DNA of 64,000 nucleotides from Streptomyces sp. B1I3 (GCF_030816615.1 NZ_JAUSYD010000001.1:1488001-1552000); one strand, 5' to 3'. Positions 26,456-37,100 are shown, counted from the stretch's first letter. Notes: generated by a model not told the origin, from the letters alone. A program made the numbers and translations.

Positions 26456-28156
26456 GTGTTGGCCACGTCGGGGGAACCGTTGCGCATACAGCTCTTAGGG
26501 CCGGTACGTGTATGGCGGCAGGGCCAGGAGGTGCCTCTGGGTCCGCCCAAACAGCGCGCGGTGCTCGCTCTGCTCGCCAGCCGGGCGGGCGAGGTGGTCG
26601 GTGTCGACAACATTGTCGACGCGCTCTGGGACGATGACCTCCCGCAGACCGCGACGAACGCAGTCCACACCTACGTGGCCGGGCTGCGGCGCGCACTGGA
26701 GCCGGGGCGCAGCAGGCGCGAGGCGGGAGCGATCCTCACCTCGGTCTCCGGCGGCTACTGCCTGCGGATGGAACCGGAGCAGGTGGACGCCACGCTCTTC
26801 ACCCGCCGCCACGCCCGGGCCCGCAGGTCGCGGATCGGGGGGAGCCCGGACGAGGCCGTGCTGTGCTACGAGGAGGCCCTCGCGCTCTGGCGCGGTGACG
26901 CGTACTCCGGGGTTCCGGGACCGTTCGCCGCCGTGGAGCGGACCCGGCTGCGGGACCTCAGGCTGACCGCCATCGAGGAGTGGGCCGCCGACATGCTGGA
27001 GGCGGGGCGCCACGCGGAGGTGGTCACCGAACTCTCCGCCGCCGTGGGCGAGGAGCCCCTGCGCGAGAAGCTGCGCTGGCTGCTGATGCTCACCCTCTAC
27101 CGCAGCGGACGCCAGGCGCACGCCCTGGCCGTCTACACCGAGACCCGGCAGCTGCTCAACCAGGAGCTGGGCATTGAGCCGGGCCCCGAACTGCGCAGCC
27201 TGCACCAGCAGATTCTGGCCGGTCACCCGGCCCTGCGCCGGAAGGGGGACGCCGCGGCGGTCAGACCTCCGCGAAGACACGCGGGCGGTGCCCCCGACCT
27301 CTCCCGACCGGTACAACTTCCCCCGCTGGCACGCGGCTTCGCCGGACGCACCGCTGACCTCACACGCCTGGAAGAGCTGTTGGACCACGAGCGCGGCGGG
27401 TACGGCGCGAGCACCCCCATCGCCGTTGTCGACGGCCCCGCGGGCGTCGGCAAGACGGCGTTCGTGCTGGAGCTGGCCCACCGGCTGCTGGACCGCTTCC
27501 CGGACGGACAGCTCTATGTGGACCTGTGCGGCACGGGCCGTCAGGGCCGGCCGCTGACTGCGTCGGACGCACTGGAACAACTTCTGGCCAGCCTCGGCGT
27601 GGAGCGCTCGCGAATGCCCGCCGACGTGGCCGGCCGTACCACGCTCTACCGCAGCCTCCTGCACGGCCGCCGGATGCTCGTGGTGCTGGACGAGGCGCTC
27701 GGCGCCGACCAGTTGAGGCCGCTGATACCGCGCGGTTCGTCCTGCGTCCTGGCCACCAGCAGGCAGCGGTTCAGCGGACTGGCCGCCCGCGACGGCGCCC
27801 ATGTGCTCACGATGGGCCCGCTGGCCGACCATGATGCGGCGACCCTGCTCACCAGCCTCTGCGGGGGCAGGCTCCGGGGGCAGGAGGCGGCCGCGGTGCG
27901 GCTGGTACGGCTGTGCGGCGGACTGCCGCTGGCCCTGCGGATCGCGGCCGAGGAACTGTCGGCCAACCCTGCCGTCCCGCTGTCCGTCATTATCGAACGG
28001 TTCGCCGCCGCCTGCGCGGAGCACGAGTCGCCGCCGAACCGCGAGGCGGCCCCGGTCCGCCCGGTCGAGTGGGAATCCGGGCCCGGGAGCGGGAGAGAGA
28101 CGCCGACGTCCGTGCAGGACGACCGGGCGGAGGCCCGCGCCGTCGTCCTGCGGTAG
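26456..28156 (+). CDS. SARP-type pathway activator with NB-ARC domain (AfsR/RedD family)
   Basis: 566 residues. An OmpR-like winged helix (about 8-100; LRIQLLGPVRVWRQGQEVPL, KQRAVLALLASRAGEVV) and a bacterial transcriptional activation domain (about 100-255; TLYRSGRQAHALAVYTETRQ) are followed by an NB-ARC ATPase domain with the Walker A VDGPAGVGKTAFV. There is no TPR tail, so it is shorter than AfsR. GTG 26456 has GGAGG seven bases upstream. Codon 14 is TTA (26495-26497), implying bldA dependence. It converges on the NRPS operon and is almost certainly its activator. Confidence 0.93.
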   Translation: MLATSGEPLRIQLLGPVRVWRQGQEVPLGPPKQRAVLALLASRAGEVVGVDNIVDALWDDDLPQTATNAVHTYVAGLRRALEPGRSRREAGAILTSVSGGYCLRMEPEQVDATLFTRRHARARRSRIGGSPDEAVLCYEEALALWRGDAYSGVPGPFAAVERTRLRDLRLTAIEEWAADMLEAGRHAEVVTELSAAVGEEPLREKLRWLLMLTLYRSGRQAHALAVYTETRQLLNQELGIEPGPELRSLHQQILAGHPALRRKGDAAAVRPPRRHAGGAPDLSRPVQLPPLARGFAGRTADLTRLEELLDHERGGYGASTPIAVVDGPAGVGKTAFVLELAHRLLDRFPDGQLYVDLCGTGRQGRPLTASDALEQLLASLGVERSRMPADVAGRTTLYRSLLHGRRMLVVLDEALGADQLRPLIPRGSSCVLATSRQRFSGLAARDGAHVLTMGPLADHDAATLLTSLCGGRLRGQEAAAVRLVRLCGGLPLALRIAAEELSANPAVPLSVIIERFAAACAEHESPPNREAAPVRPVEWESGPGSGRETPTSVQDDRAEARAVVLR

Positions 28157-28163
28157 TGGATGG

Positions 28164-28202
28164 CCGGCGGGGCGGACGCGGTTCACCGCACCCGCCCGCC
28201 GG
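28164..28202. terminator. Imperfect GC hairpin between SARP gene and exporter gene
   Basis: CCGGCGGG near 28164 pairs with CCCGCCGG ending at 28202, with further GCGG/CCGC pairing inside. It lies between convergent stop codons and could serve both transcripts. Confidence 0.45.
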
Positions 28203-28224
28203 AGACAGGGGACAAGCAGCTGGG

Positions 28225-29544
28225 TCAGGCCGGAAGCTCCTCCGGCCCGGTCGGCATGGTGCGGAGCTTCCCGACGGGCGACAGGATGATGGGGACAAGC
28301 ATCGCTGCGGAGAGCACCCCCGCCAACCAGAGCGCCGCGTGCAGCCCCAGCACCCCGGCCAGCAGCCCGCCGACCGGGCCGCCGAGCGCCCCGCCGCCGT
28401 ACAGCAGCATCCGCATCGCGGCCGTCATCCGGCCCATCAACGGCTGCGGGGTGATGCTCTGCCGCAGACTCACGATGATCACGTTGGAGATGCTGGAGCC
28501 GAAGTACTCCAGGAAGAACGAGGCGACGAACAGGCCCACCAGCAGCCACGAGGGGCCGCCCGCCGCCGGGATCAGCAGCGGGCCCAGGAAGATGATGGAG
28601 ACCGACACCCGGTAGGCCGTCCCCACCGACAGGCGGCGCACCACCATCCCGGCGATCAGTGCACCGATCAGGCCGCCCACCGCTGCCGCGCCCATGACGA
28701 AGCCGACCGTCGCCGCCGACAGCTCCTTGTCCCGCACCGCGTACAGCAGGAACAGCGACTGCACCATGGTGAGGAAGAAGTTGCAGGAGCAGCCGACGAG
28801 CCCGATCGCGCGCAGCCACCGGTTGCCGAACACCCAGCGCAGCCCTTCCGCCAGCTCGGTGCGCAACTGCCGCTTCGTGGTGCGGGCGGGAGGGTCCGGC
28901 TCCGGCGCCCGGACCAGCAGCAGCGAGATCACCGAAAGGGCGTACGAGAAGGCGTTGGCGGCCATCGCCGCGGGTGCCGAGAAGGCGGTTACCAGCGTGC
29001 CCGCGATACCGGGGCCAGCCACATCGGCCGACGACAGCGTGGCGTTCAGCTTGGTGTTGGCCTCCAGCAGGCTGCGCCGGTCCTTCACCAGCACCGGTAC
29101 GTACGACATCCAGCTGACATCGAAGAGCACCGCCGCCGTGCCGACCCCGAGCGCCAGCACGTACAGCAGCGGCAGCGTCAACAGGCCGAAGTGGTACAGC
29201 AGCGGCACCAGGCCGATGAGAAACATCCGGACGATGTTGGCGCCCAGCATCACCGGGCGTTTGCGCACCCGGTCCACCCATACGCCGAAGACGAGGGCGA
29301 GCACCAGGAACGGCACCAGCTGGGCGAAGCGGAGCATGCCGAGCTGTCCGGGACCCACCTGGAAGACCAGGACCGCGGTGAGCGGCAGGGCGAGGTTGGC
29401 TATCTGGGTGCCGTACAGGGAGAGGCCTTCCCCTACCCAGAACACCATGAAGTCCCGGTTGTGCCACAGGCTGCGGGGCGGCGGAGCCTCCGCCTCCTTC
29501 GCCGTGGCGGTGCGCCCATCGGTACGGCCGCTGTCCTCGCTCAC
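28225..29544 (-). CDS. MFS transporter (DHA3/EntS-like), cluster exporter
   Basis: 439 residues, about 12 transmembrane helices after a 25-residue cytosolic tail. Motif-A-like loop VWVDRVRKRPVMLGANIVRM and FFLEYFGSSISNVIIVSLRQ are typical of the EntS/macrolide-exporter group. Its GTG overlaps the TGA of the thioesterase gene by four bases, making it the last gene of the NRPS operon. Probable role: export of the peptide product and self-protection (inference from position). Confidence 0.9.
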   Translation of the reverse strand: MSEDSGRTDGRTATAKEAEAPPPRSLWHNRDFMVFWVGEGLSLYGTQIANLALPLTAVLVFQVGPGQLGMLRFAQLVPFLVLALVFGVWVDRVRKRPVMLGANIVRMFLIGLVPLLYHFGLLTLPLLYVLALGVGTAAVLFDVSWMSYVPVLVKDRRSLLEANTKLNATLSSADVAGPGIAGTLVTAFSAPAAMAANAFSYALSVISLLLVRAPEPDPPARTTKRQLRTELAEGLRWVFGNRWLRAIGLVGCSCNFFLTMVQSLFLLYAVRDKELSAATVGFVMGAAAVGGLIGALIAGMVVRRLSVGTAYRVSVSIIFLGPLLIPAAGGPSWLLVGLFVASFFLEYFGSSISNVIIVSLRQSITPQPLMGRMTAAMRMLLYGGGALGGPVGGLLAGVLGLHAALWLAGVLSAAMLVPIILSPVGKLRTMPTGPEELPA

Positions 29545-30356
29545 ACCGAAGCTCCCCTGCGCAGTATCTGGTTGACGATGTCCGCGATGGCCGGGAGCCC
29601 CGGCTCCCGCCAGATGGAGTGGTGGTCGCCCGGCACGGTGTGCTCGGTGAGCCGGCTCGCGTACGGCTCCCAGCGCAGCAGGTGCGGCTCCGACTTCTCG
29701 GCCTTGACCAGGGTGGTCGGGCCATCGTGTACGCCGTCGATGATGTGGTCCACCATCGCGTGGGCGTGGGCCCGGAACAGGGTGAACCGCTCCAGCAGGA
29801 ACTCCGCGTCGAACTCCTCCGGTACGGTTCCGGAATCCGCGATGGCCTCCAGCCGCTCCTGCGGCCCGGCCTCCGGATCGAATGCCGCCAGCGCCTTGTC
29901 CAGCTCCGGTGCCCCGCCGCTCACCAGCCCCAGGAAGTCGTGGAGGAAGTACCGGACCAGAGCGGGCCCCGGTGGGAAGGGCTGGGTGCCGGGCAGCGCC
30001 GCGTCGATGACGACCAGCAGCGGCACCTCCTCACCTTCGGCGGCCAGGAGCCGGGCCATCTCGAAGGCCACGACGCCGCCCAGGGACCAGCCGAGCAGCT
30101 GGTAGGGCCCGTGCGGGCGGGCTGCCCTGAGCGTGGCGGTGTGCACCTCGGCCAGTTCCCGGATCGACTGGACGGGCTCGTCGATCCCGTCGAAACCGGG
30201 GGCCTCGAAGCCGAACACGGGTGACCCGGGGTCGATGCGCCGGGCCAGGTCGGCGTAGCAGTACGGCGACCCGGAGACCGGGTGGATGCAGTACACGGGC
30301 GGCAGGTCGCCGTCCGCGCGGAGCGGGACGAGGCTGTCTTCGGGGATGGCGGTCAC
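29541..30356 (-). CDS. Stand-alone NRPS thioesterase
   Basis: 271-residue alpha/beta hydrolase. IHPVSGSPYCYADLARRI near the N terminus, nucleophile Ser in LLGWSLGGVVAFEMARLLAA, catalytic His in VPGDHHSIWREP. The sequence resembles the C-terminal thioesterase of an NRPS module more than a classic type II editing enzyme (GWSLGG, long lid with FLHDFLGLVSGGAPELDKAL). The four-base GTGA overlap with the upstream A-T gene supports a role in releasing the product of that pair. Confidence 0.88.
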   Translation of the reverse strand: MTAIPEDSLVPLRADGDLPPVYCIHPVSGSPYCYADLARRIDPGSPVFGFEAPGFDGIDEPVQSIRELAEVHTATLRAARPHGPYQLLGWSLGGVVAFEMARLLAAEGEEVPLLVVIDAALPGTQPFPPGPALVRYFLHDFLGLVSGGAPELDKALAAFDPEAGPQERLEAIADSGTVPEEFDAEFLLERFTLFRAHAHAMVDHIIDGVHDGPTTLVKAEKSEPHLLRWEPYASRLTEHTVPGDHHSIWREPGLPAIADIVNQILRRGASV

Positions 30357-32764
30357 CGTTTCCGGCCTCCGTCGTTCGGTGCGGTGGAGTGTGTGGTGGA
30401 GCTCAGGAGCTGATCGATGGCGGCGGCGACACCGCTGACGGTGCCACCGCCGTGGAGCAGACGTACGTTCACCTTGATCCCGAAGTGTTTGCTGAGCCGG
30501 TTGACCGTCCGCACGGCCTGGAGCGAGTCGCCACCGGCCGCGAGGAAGGAGCTGTTCGCCCCGATCTTCGGGGCCGATAGTACGGTGGAGAAGATGTCGG
30601 CGACCGCTTTCTCGGTCGGGGTGGTCGGCGCGACGTAGGCCGCCTCCCGGTCCTCCGGGGGCGGCGGTGCGGGCAGCGCCTTGCGATCGGTCTTGCCGTT
30701 GGCGGAGAGCGGCAGCCGGTCCAGTACGAGGACCGCGCCCGGCACCATGAACTGCGGCAGGGAGCCCGCTAGATGGGCGCTGATCACCCGGGGCCGGACC
30801 GTCCGACCCGGCTCCGGGACGACGTAGCCGACCAGCCGCAGGTCACCGGCCGCGTCCTTGCGGGTGGCGACAACCGCCTCCCTGACCGTCTCGTGGGACC
30901 TCAACGCGGCCTCGATCTCGCCGAGTTCGATGCGGTGGCCGTTCACCTTCACCTGGAAGTCGGACCGGCCGAGCAGTTCGATCAGCCCGTCGGGGCCGTG
31001 CCGGGCCACATCGCCCGTCCGGTAGAGGCGTTCGCCCGTGACCTCGCCGCAGGACCAGTCGAAGAACCGCTCCCCGGTCAGCTCGGGCCGGTCGAGGTAC
31101 CCGGTGGCCAGGCCGATGCCCGCCAGATGGAGTTCACCCGGGACACCGGGCGGCACCGGTTGGAGGGCGGAGTCCAGGACGTACGTGCGCTGGTTGGCCA
31201 TCGGCCGTCCGTACGGGATGCTCGTCCACCCCGGGTCGACCTCGCCCACCTCGTACAGCGTGGAGTGGATCGAGGACTCCGTGGCCCCGCCGAGCGCCAC
31301 GAACCGCAGGCCCGGAGCGGCCCTGCGCGTCCGGCCGGGCAGTGAGAGCGGCACCCAGTCCCCGCCCAGCAGCGCCAGGCGCAGGGCGTCGAGCGGCGGG
31401 GCTCCACTCTGCTCCAGCTGCTCGACGACCAGTTCGAGGAGGGCGGGCGCCGAGTTCCAGACCGTGATCCGGTGCGCGGCCAGCAGATCGGCCCAGTGCT
31501 GCGGGTCCTTGGCGAGCGCGGGCTCGGGCAGCACGACCGTGCCCCCGGCCACCGTCAGCCCGAGGAACTCGTAGACGGACATGTCGAAGCTGGGCGACGA
31601 CAGCGCGAGCACCCTGTCCCCGGGGCCCACCGAGAAGCGGGAGTTGAGGTCCGCGATGTTGTTCATCACCCCGCGGTGGCGCAGCGCGATCGGCTTGGGC
31701 GCGCCGGTCGACCCCGAGGTGTGGATGACGTACGCAAGGTCCCCGGGCGCCACCCCGCTGCGGACGTTCTCCGGCGAAGCGGAGGCCCACAGGGCGGCGT
31801 CCCGGTCCAGCTCCACGATCTGCGGGCCGGCCTCGGCGAGCCGCGACGAGAGCCCACTCCGGCTGACGATCACCGCACACGAGGTGCCGGTGACCATCGC
31901 CGCGATCCGCAGCTCCGGATAGTCCGGGTCCAACGGCACATAGGCAGAACCCGACTTGAGGACCCCCAGCACCGCCACGAGCAGGTCGGGCGACCGGTCC
32001 AGGCAGATGCCCACCCGGCCACCGGGGCCCGCGCCGAGCCCGCGCAGATGACGCGCCAGCCGGTTCGCCGCCGCGTTGACCTCGCCGTACGTCCACTCTT
32101 CCGCGCCCCTGACCAGGGCGACGGCCTCGGAGTCGGCGGCCGCCCGCTCCTCGAACGCCTCGTGCAGGCAGCGTTCGTAGGGGAGTTCGGTTGCCGTGTC
32201 GTTCCAGTCGACCAGAGTGCGGCGCAGCTCGCCGTCGGTGAGCAGCCGCAGCCGGGAGACGGCGACGTCCGGGCGGCTGAGGGCGTCCTCCACCAGCGTA
32301 CGGAAGTGGGTGAGCAGGCGCAGGATGGTGTCCGGGTCGAACAGCGTGGCATCGTAGCGCAGCTGCACGATGCGGTGGACGTAGGATCCGTCACTGCGCG
32401 GCAGCAACACCAGTTCGAAGTCGGCCGGCTGCCCGCCGTCCGTCACCGGCTCGCGGCCGTCCAGGACGGATCGGGCCAGCCCGGCCGGTGTCGTCCCCTC
32501 GCCGAGAGCACAGCTCAGCCGGAAGGAGCCCGCACCGGGCGTGCGGACGCGGAAGCCGAACTCCTCCTGGCCCGTGTACCGGTGGAGCAGCGCGGCGAAC
32601 CCGGCGAGCAGCAGCTCCTCCGGGGCCGCCCCGCCCGCGCCGTCGAACACCACCCGCTGCCGGGCGCTGCACCCGGCGGGCACGCTCTGCCGCGGCCGGT
32701 CGGTCGGCAGCAGCGCGGGCGGCGCCGAACCGTGCCCGACGCCCCTTTCTCCGTCGAGCGTCAC
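30353..32764 (-). CDS. NRPS: adenylation-PCP protein with truncated condensation-like N terminus
   Basis: 803 residues. The first ~170 resemble only the C-terminal part of a condensation domain and lack HHxxxDG. The A domain (about 185-690) has VIHTSGSTGAPKPIALRHRG, YRTGDVARHG and the PLSANGKTDRKALP lysine. The PCP (about 705-775) has the phosphopantetheine serine in FLAAGGDSLQAVR. By-eye specificity positions read D-M-Y-N-L-G-L-I-H-K, nearest to Cys/Gly-type codes but not a match I can name. GTG 32764 overlaps the SHMT stop. Lacking a working C domain, it is probably the loading module. Confidence 0.9.
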   Translation of the reverse strand: MTLDGERGVGHGSAPPALLPTDRPRQSVPAGCSARQRVVFDGAGGAAPEELLLAGFAALLHRYTGQEEFGFRVRTPGAGSFRLSCALGEGTTPAGLARSVLDGREPVTDGGQPADFELVLLPRSDGSYVHRIVQLRYDATLFDPDTILRLLTHFRTLVEDALSRPDVAVSRLRLLTDGELRRTLVDWNDTATELPYERCLHEAFEERAAADSEAVALVRGAEEWTYGEVNAAANRLARHLRGLGAGPGGRVGICLDRSPDLLVAVLGVLKSGSAYVPLDPDYPELRIAAMVTGTSCAVIVSRSGLSSRLAEAGPQIVELDRDAALWASASPENVRSGVAPGDLAYVIHTSGSTGAPKPIALRHRGVMNNIADLNSRFSVGPGDRVLALSSPSFDMSVYEFLGLTVAGGTVVLPEPALAKDPQHWADLLAAHRITVWNSAPALLELVVEQLEQSGAPPLDALRLALLGGDWVPLSLPGRTRRAAPGLRFVALGGATESSIHSTLYEVGEVDPGWTSIPYGRPMANQRTYVLDSALQPVPPGVPGELHLAGIGLATGYLDRPELTGERFFDWSCGEVTGERLYRTGDVARHGPDGLIELLGRSDFQVKVNGHRIELGEIEAALRSHETVREAVVATRKDAAGDLRLVGYVVPEPGRTVRPRVISAHLAGSLPQFMVPGAVLVLDRLPLSANGKTDRKALPAPPPPEDREAAYVAPTTPTEKAVADIFSTVLSAPKIGANSSFLAAGGDSLQAVRTVNRLSKHFGIKVNVRLLHGGGTVSGVAAAIDQLLSSTTHSTAPNDGGRKR

Positions 32765-34176
32765 GGCACCTCTCCCGCCCGCAGGCCAAAGACCGCGGGA
32801 ACAGCGGAGACCGGCCCGTCGAGCACCCCGGACACCGGCCCGAGCGGCAGCGGATAGCGGGCACACAGCTCCGCCACCCCCGCCCGCACCGCGTCGCGCT
32901 CCCCGGCGTCCAGGACGTACTCCCGCTCGCCCCGGACCACCGTCGCCTCGAGGACCCGGTGCAGCAGCGCGGCGCAACTGCGCATACCGGCCGGGCCCAT
33001 GCCCCGCTGGGCCAGGATGTTGGTGCCCAGGCGCAGCCCGCTGGTGACGAGCGGCGGCCGGGTGTCGTCCGGGACCCGGTTGCGGTTGGCGAGGATCCCG
33101 CACTCCTCCAGGGCACGTTCGGCGATCACCCCGGTCATCGGCCGGCCCGTCAGGTCGATCAGCACCATGTGGTTGTCGGTGCCGCCGGTCAGGACCCGGT
33201 GGCCCAGCGCTGTCAGGGAGTCCGCGAGGGCCGCCGCGTTGTCGACGACCAGCCGCATCGTCTCCTTGAACGCAGGCTCCGCGACCAGGGCGAGGGCCCG
33301 CGCCTTCGCGGCGATGGCCGCCGGACTCGGCGTGCCCTGCGACAGCGGGAAGACCGCCCGCTGCATCAGCCGCGACAGCGGGGTGCGGCCGTCGGGACCG
33401 GGCGTGGCGTGCTCACGCCCGATCAGGATCAGCCCGCCGCGCGGACCGCCGAGTTGCTTGTACGTACTGGTCGTCGTGGCGTGCGCCAGGTCGATCGGCG
33501 TGGGGTGCTCCCCGGCCGCCACCAGCCCGGCGATGTGCGAGATGTCGGCGACGAGGTACGCGCCCACCGAGTCCGCGATCGCCCGGAAGCGGGCGAAGTC
33601 GAGCGTACGGGGGTGGGCACTGGTCCCCGCGATGAGCACGCTCGGCCGGTGCTCCTCGGCCAGCGCCGCCACCTGTTCGTAGTCGATCCGGCCCTCGTCG
33701 TCCAGCCCGTAGTGCACGGCCCGGTAGTACATCCCGGTCACCGAGGCCGGGGAGCCGTGGGTGAGGTGCCCCCCGGAGTCCAGGTCCAGGGCGAGTATGG
33801 TCCCGCCGGGGCGGACCAGCGCGGCCAGCACCGCCTGGTTCGCCGAGGAGCAGGAGTGCGGCTGGACGTTGGCGTACGCCGCGCCGAAGGCCTGCTTGGC
33901 CCGCTCGACGGCGAGCCGCTCCACCAGATCGAACTGCGAGGCCCCTGGGTGGTAGCGGGCCCCCGGGTAGCCCTCCGCCGTGACGTTGGAGAGCGCCGCT
34001 CCGGCGGCCGCCAGCACCGACGGGTCCGCGATGCTGGTGGACGCCACCATGGCGAGCGTCGCGTGCTGCAGCACCACCTCGGCGTCCAGCAGCCGTGCCA
34101 GCTCGGGGTCGGCCGCACTGAGCGCCGCCGCCCCCCGGTGCAGCAGCTCCGCCTGCGGCGGGACGGGTTCAGGCAC
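32761..34176 (-). CDS. Divergent serine hydroxymethyltransferase (cluster tailoring enzyme)
   Basis: 471 residues, full-length SHMT fold: VTAEGYPGARYHPGASQFDL, YANVQPHSCSSAN, GGHLTHGSPAS, VADISHIAGLVAAGE, and PLP lysine in TTTSTYKQLGGPRGG. Relative to housekeeping GlyA, the Tyr after RY is His (RYYGG to RYHPG) and the His before the PLP lysine is Tyr (THK to TYK). This suggests a changed substrate, as in SHMTs that make alpha-methylserine or other alpha-substituted amino acids for NRPS. GTG 34176 overlaps the upstream NRPS stop by eight bases and replaces an over-long frame. Confidence 0.88.
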   Translation of the reverse strand: MPEPVPPQAELLHRGAAALSAADPELARLLDAEVVLQHATLAMVASTSIADPSVLAAAGAALSNVTAEGYPGARYHPGASQFDLVERLAVERAKQAFGAAYANVQPHSCSSANQAVLAALVRPGGTILALDLDSGGHLTHGSPASVTGMYYRAVHYGLDDEGRIDYEQVAALAEEHRPSVLIAGTSAHPRTLDFARFRAIADSVGAYLVADISHIAGLVAAGEHPTPIDLAHATTTSTYKQLGGPRGGLILIGREHATPGPDGRTPLSRLMQRAVFPLSQGTPSPAAIAAKARALALVAEPAFKETMRLVVDNAAALADSLTALGHRVLTGGTDNHMVLIDLTGRPMTGVIAERALEECGILANRNRVPDDTRPPLVTSGLRLGTNILAQRGMGPAGMRSCAALLHRVLEATVVRGEREYVLDAGERDAVRAGVAELCARYPLPLGPVSGVLDGPVSAVPAVFGLRAGEVP

Positions 34177-37100
34177 GGGTTCCGGCCACCTTTCCGGCCT
34201 TCGCCACCAGCTCGTCGATGGCCGTCGAGAGCGCGCCGACCGTGGCACCGCCGTACAGCAGACGGACGTTGACCTTCACCTTGAAGTGTTTGTTCAGCCG
34301 GCTCACCGCCCGCATCGCCTGGAGCGAGTTGCCGCCCAGCTCGAAGAAGCTGGCGCCGGTGCCGACGCGCTCCTGCGCCAGTACGGTCCCGAAGACCTCG
34401 ACGACCTTCTCCTCGGTCAGGGTGACGGGGGCGATGTACGAGTCCGCCGCGCCGCCCACGCTGACCGGCGCGGGCAGCGCCGACCGGTTGATCTTGCGCG
34501 CCGGGGTCAACGGGAACTCGCCCAGCTCCACCCAGGCGGTCGGCACCATGTACTCGGGCATCGTGCGCCCCAGGTGGTCCCGCAGCTCCGCCACCGTCGG
34601 AGACTGGTCCCCGAGGACCGTGTAGTACGCGACGAGCTGCTTCTCCCCGTCGTCCTCGCGCAGCAGGACCAGCGCCATCCGGACCTTCGGGTGGGTCAGC
34701 AGCCCCGACTCGATCTCACCGAGCTCGATGCGCAGACCGCGCAGCTTCACCTGGTTGTCGAGGCGCCCGATGAAGTCGATCTGGAGGTCGGGCGTCCAGC
34801 GCACCAGGTCGCCGGTGCGGTAGACGCGCCCCTCGCCCAGGAACGGGTCGGGGACGAACTTTTCGTCCGTCAGCTCCGGCAGGTTGAGGTAGCCGCGCGA
34901 CAGGCCCTCGTCCCCGCCGATCAGCAACTCACCCGGGACGCCGACCGGCATCAGGTTGAACTCCTTGTCGACCACGTAGTGCAGCCGGCTAAACTCCGGC
35001 CGCCCGATCGGCGGCGAGGACTTCCACTCGCGGTGCTCGCACAGGTACTCCGTGGTCGCCACCGACGCCTCGGTCGGCCCGTAGAGGTTCACGAACTTGC
35101 GGCCCGGCAGGTTCCACTTGTTGACCAGCTCGGCCGGGAGCGCCTCCGCCCCGCCCATGATGTATTTGAGGTCCGGGTACGGCTCCGCCTCCACCAGCGA
35201 GAGGATCGCCGGGGACAGCCCCGCGTAGGTGACCCGCTGATCGCGCATCAGCGCCCCCAGCGATTCCGGGGACGAGGCGTCTTCGGGCGCCACGAGCACG
35301 ATCACGGAACCGCTGATCAGCCCGGCGAAGATCTCGCCCTGCGACATGTCGAAGGTGAGCGCGGGCAGTTGGAGCAGCCGGTCCTCGTGGCCCCACTCGC
35401 CGAAGGTGCGCCGGTAGGCCTCGATGAACATGCGCAGCCCGCGCTGTTCGATCATCACGCCCTTCGGCTTGCCGGTCGATCCGGAGGTGTAGAGGACGTA
35501 GATGAGGGATGCGGGCTCCGCCCACTCCTCCAGTGGTACATCGTCGGGCTCGGCCTCCACGGTTGCCCACTCGGTGTCGATCCGCAGGACCTCCCACCCG
35601 CTGGAGGGCGGCAGATCACCGACGGAGGCGTCCCGGGTGATGACGAGCGGCGCCGCGGTGTCCCGCAGCATGTGATCCAGGCGCGCGTTCGGGTGCGAGG
35701 GGTCGATGATCGTGTACGCGGACCCGGAGACCATCACGCCGATGATCGCCACCAGGGCGTCCAGATCGCGGTCCATCGCGATCGCGACGACCTGCTCCTG
35801 CTTCACGCCCCGGGAGCGGATGTGCCGCGCCAGCTTGTCGGCCCGCCGCATCAGCTCGCTGTACGTCATCTCCTTGCCGCGGCAGACGGCGGCGACCAGC
35901 TGAGGGTGCTCACGCGCGATCCGGGCGATGGTGGTGTGCACCGGCTCGGTCGGGTAGTCGAAGTCGGCCCCGCGCCCCGCTTCCAGCAGCTCGCGGCGCT
36001 CTTCCTCGGAAAGCAGGGGGAGCTTGCTGACCGGGGTGTCCGGGTCGGCCGCCGCCGCGGCCAGCACGGTCCGGAAGTGCTGGACCATCGCCTCCACCCG
36101 GCGGCGGTCGTACAGGTCGGTGACGTACTCGACGATGAGCCGCAGCCGGTTCGCGCCCTCGATGAAGCTGAAGGACAGGTCGAAGCGGGAGCGCCCGCCG
36201 GAGACCACGATCGACTCGGTCTCCAGCCCGTCCAGCTGGAGCGCGTCCCCGGTCGTCGTCTCGCCGAGCAGCTGGACGGCGATCTGGAACAGCGGGTTGC
36301 GCCCCGCGTCCCGCACCGGCTGCACCCGGTCGACGACATGGTCGAAGGGCACGTCCTGGTTGTCGTACAAGTCCAGGTTGTTGTCGGCGATACGCTCGAT
36401 CAGCTCGGCGAAGGTGATCCCGCCGGAGAGATCCGAGCGCAGCACCGTCATATTGATGAACAGGCCGACGGTGTCTTCCAGTTCGGGATCAGTACGGCCG
36501 AGCATCGGCACGCCGATCGCGATGTCGTCCTGACCGCTGTACCGGCTCAGCACCACCTTGAGCGCGGCTGCCATCACCATGTACAGCGAAGCGCCCTGCT
36601 CCTGCGCCAGGGAACGCGCCTGGCCCAGCAGGTCGGGCGGGAAACTGACGGTGAAGGTCTCGCCGTTACGGGTGGGCTCCGCCGGGCGGACCCGGTCGGC
36701 GGGCAGCTCCAGCGCCTCCAGACCGGCCAGCCGCTCCTGCCAGAAGTCCAGCTCGCTCTCCCACTGCCCCGAGGCGCGCTGCTCCCGCTGGCGCTCCACA
36801 TGGTCGGCGTAGGTGGCCGGCGGAGCCGGCAGATCGGGGGTAAGGCCCGCCCTGAGCTGCCGGTACGCCTCGGAGATGTCCCGGCTGATCACACCGCCGG
36901 ACCAACCGTCCGTGACGATGTGGTGGTAATTCAGGGAGAGCACGTGCTCGTCGTCGGCCAGTTTGAACAGCTGGAACCGGCGCACCGGACCCGCCGCCAG
37001 GTCGAACGGGGTGTCCGCCTCCGCCCGCAGCGCCTCGTCGAGCGCACGCTCCCGCTCATCGGGCGTGAGCCCCGACAGGTCGGTGAGTGGCAGAGGGGTG

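Noticed and set aside
26495..29725. 1076-codon minus-strand open frame across the SARP and exporter genes
   Set aside because: Shadow frame: low-complexity Gly/Ala/Arg protein spanning two real genes on both strands.
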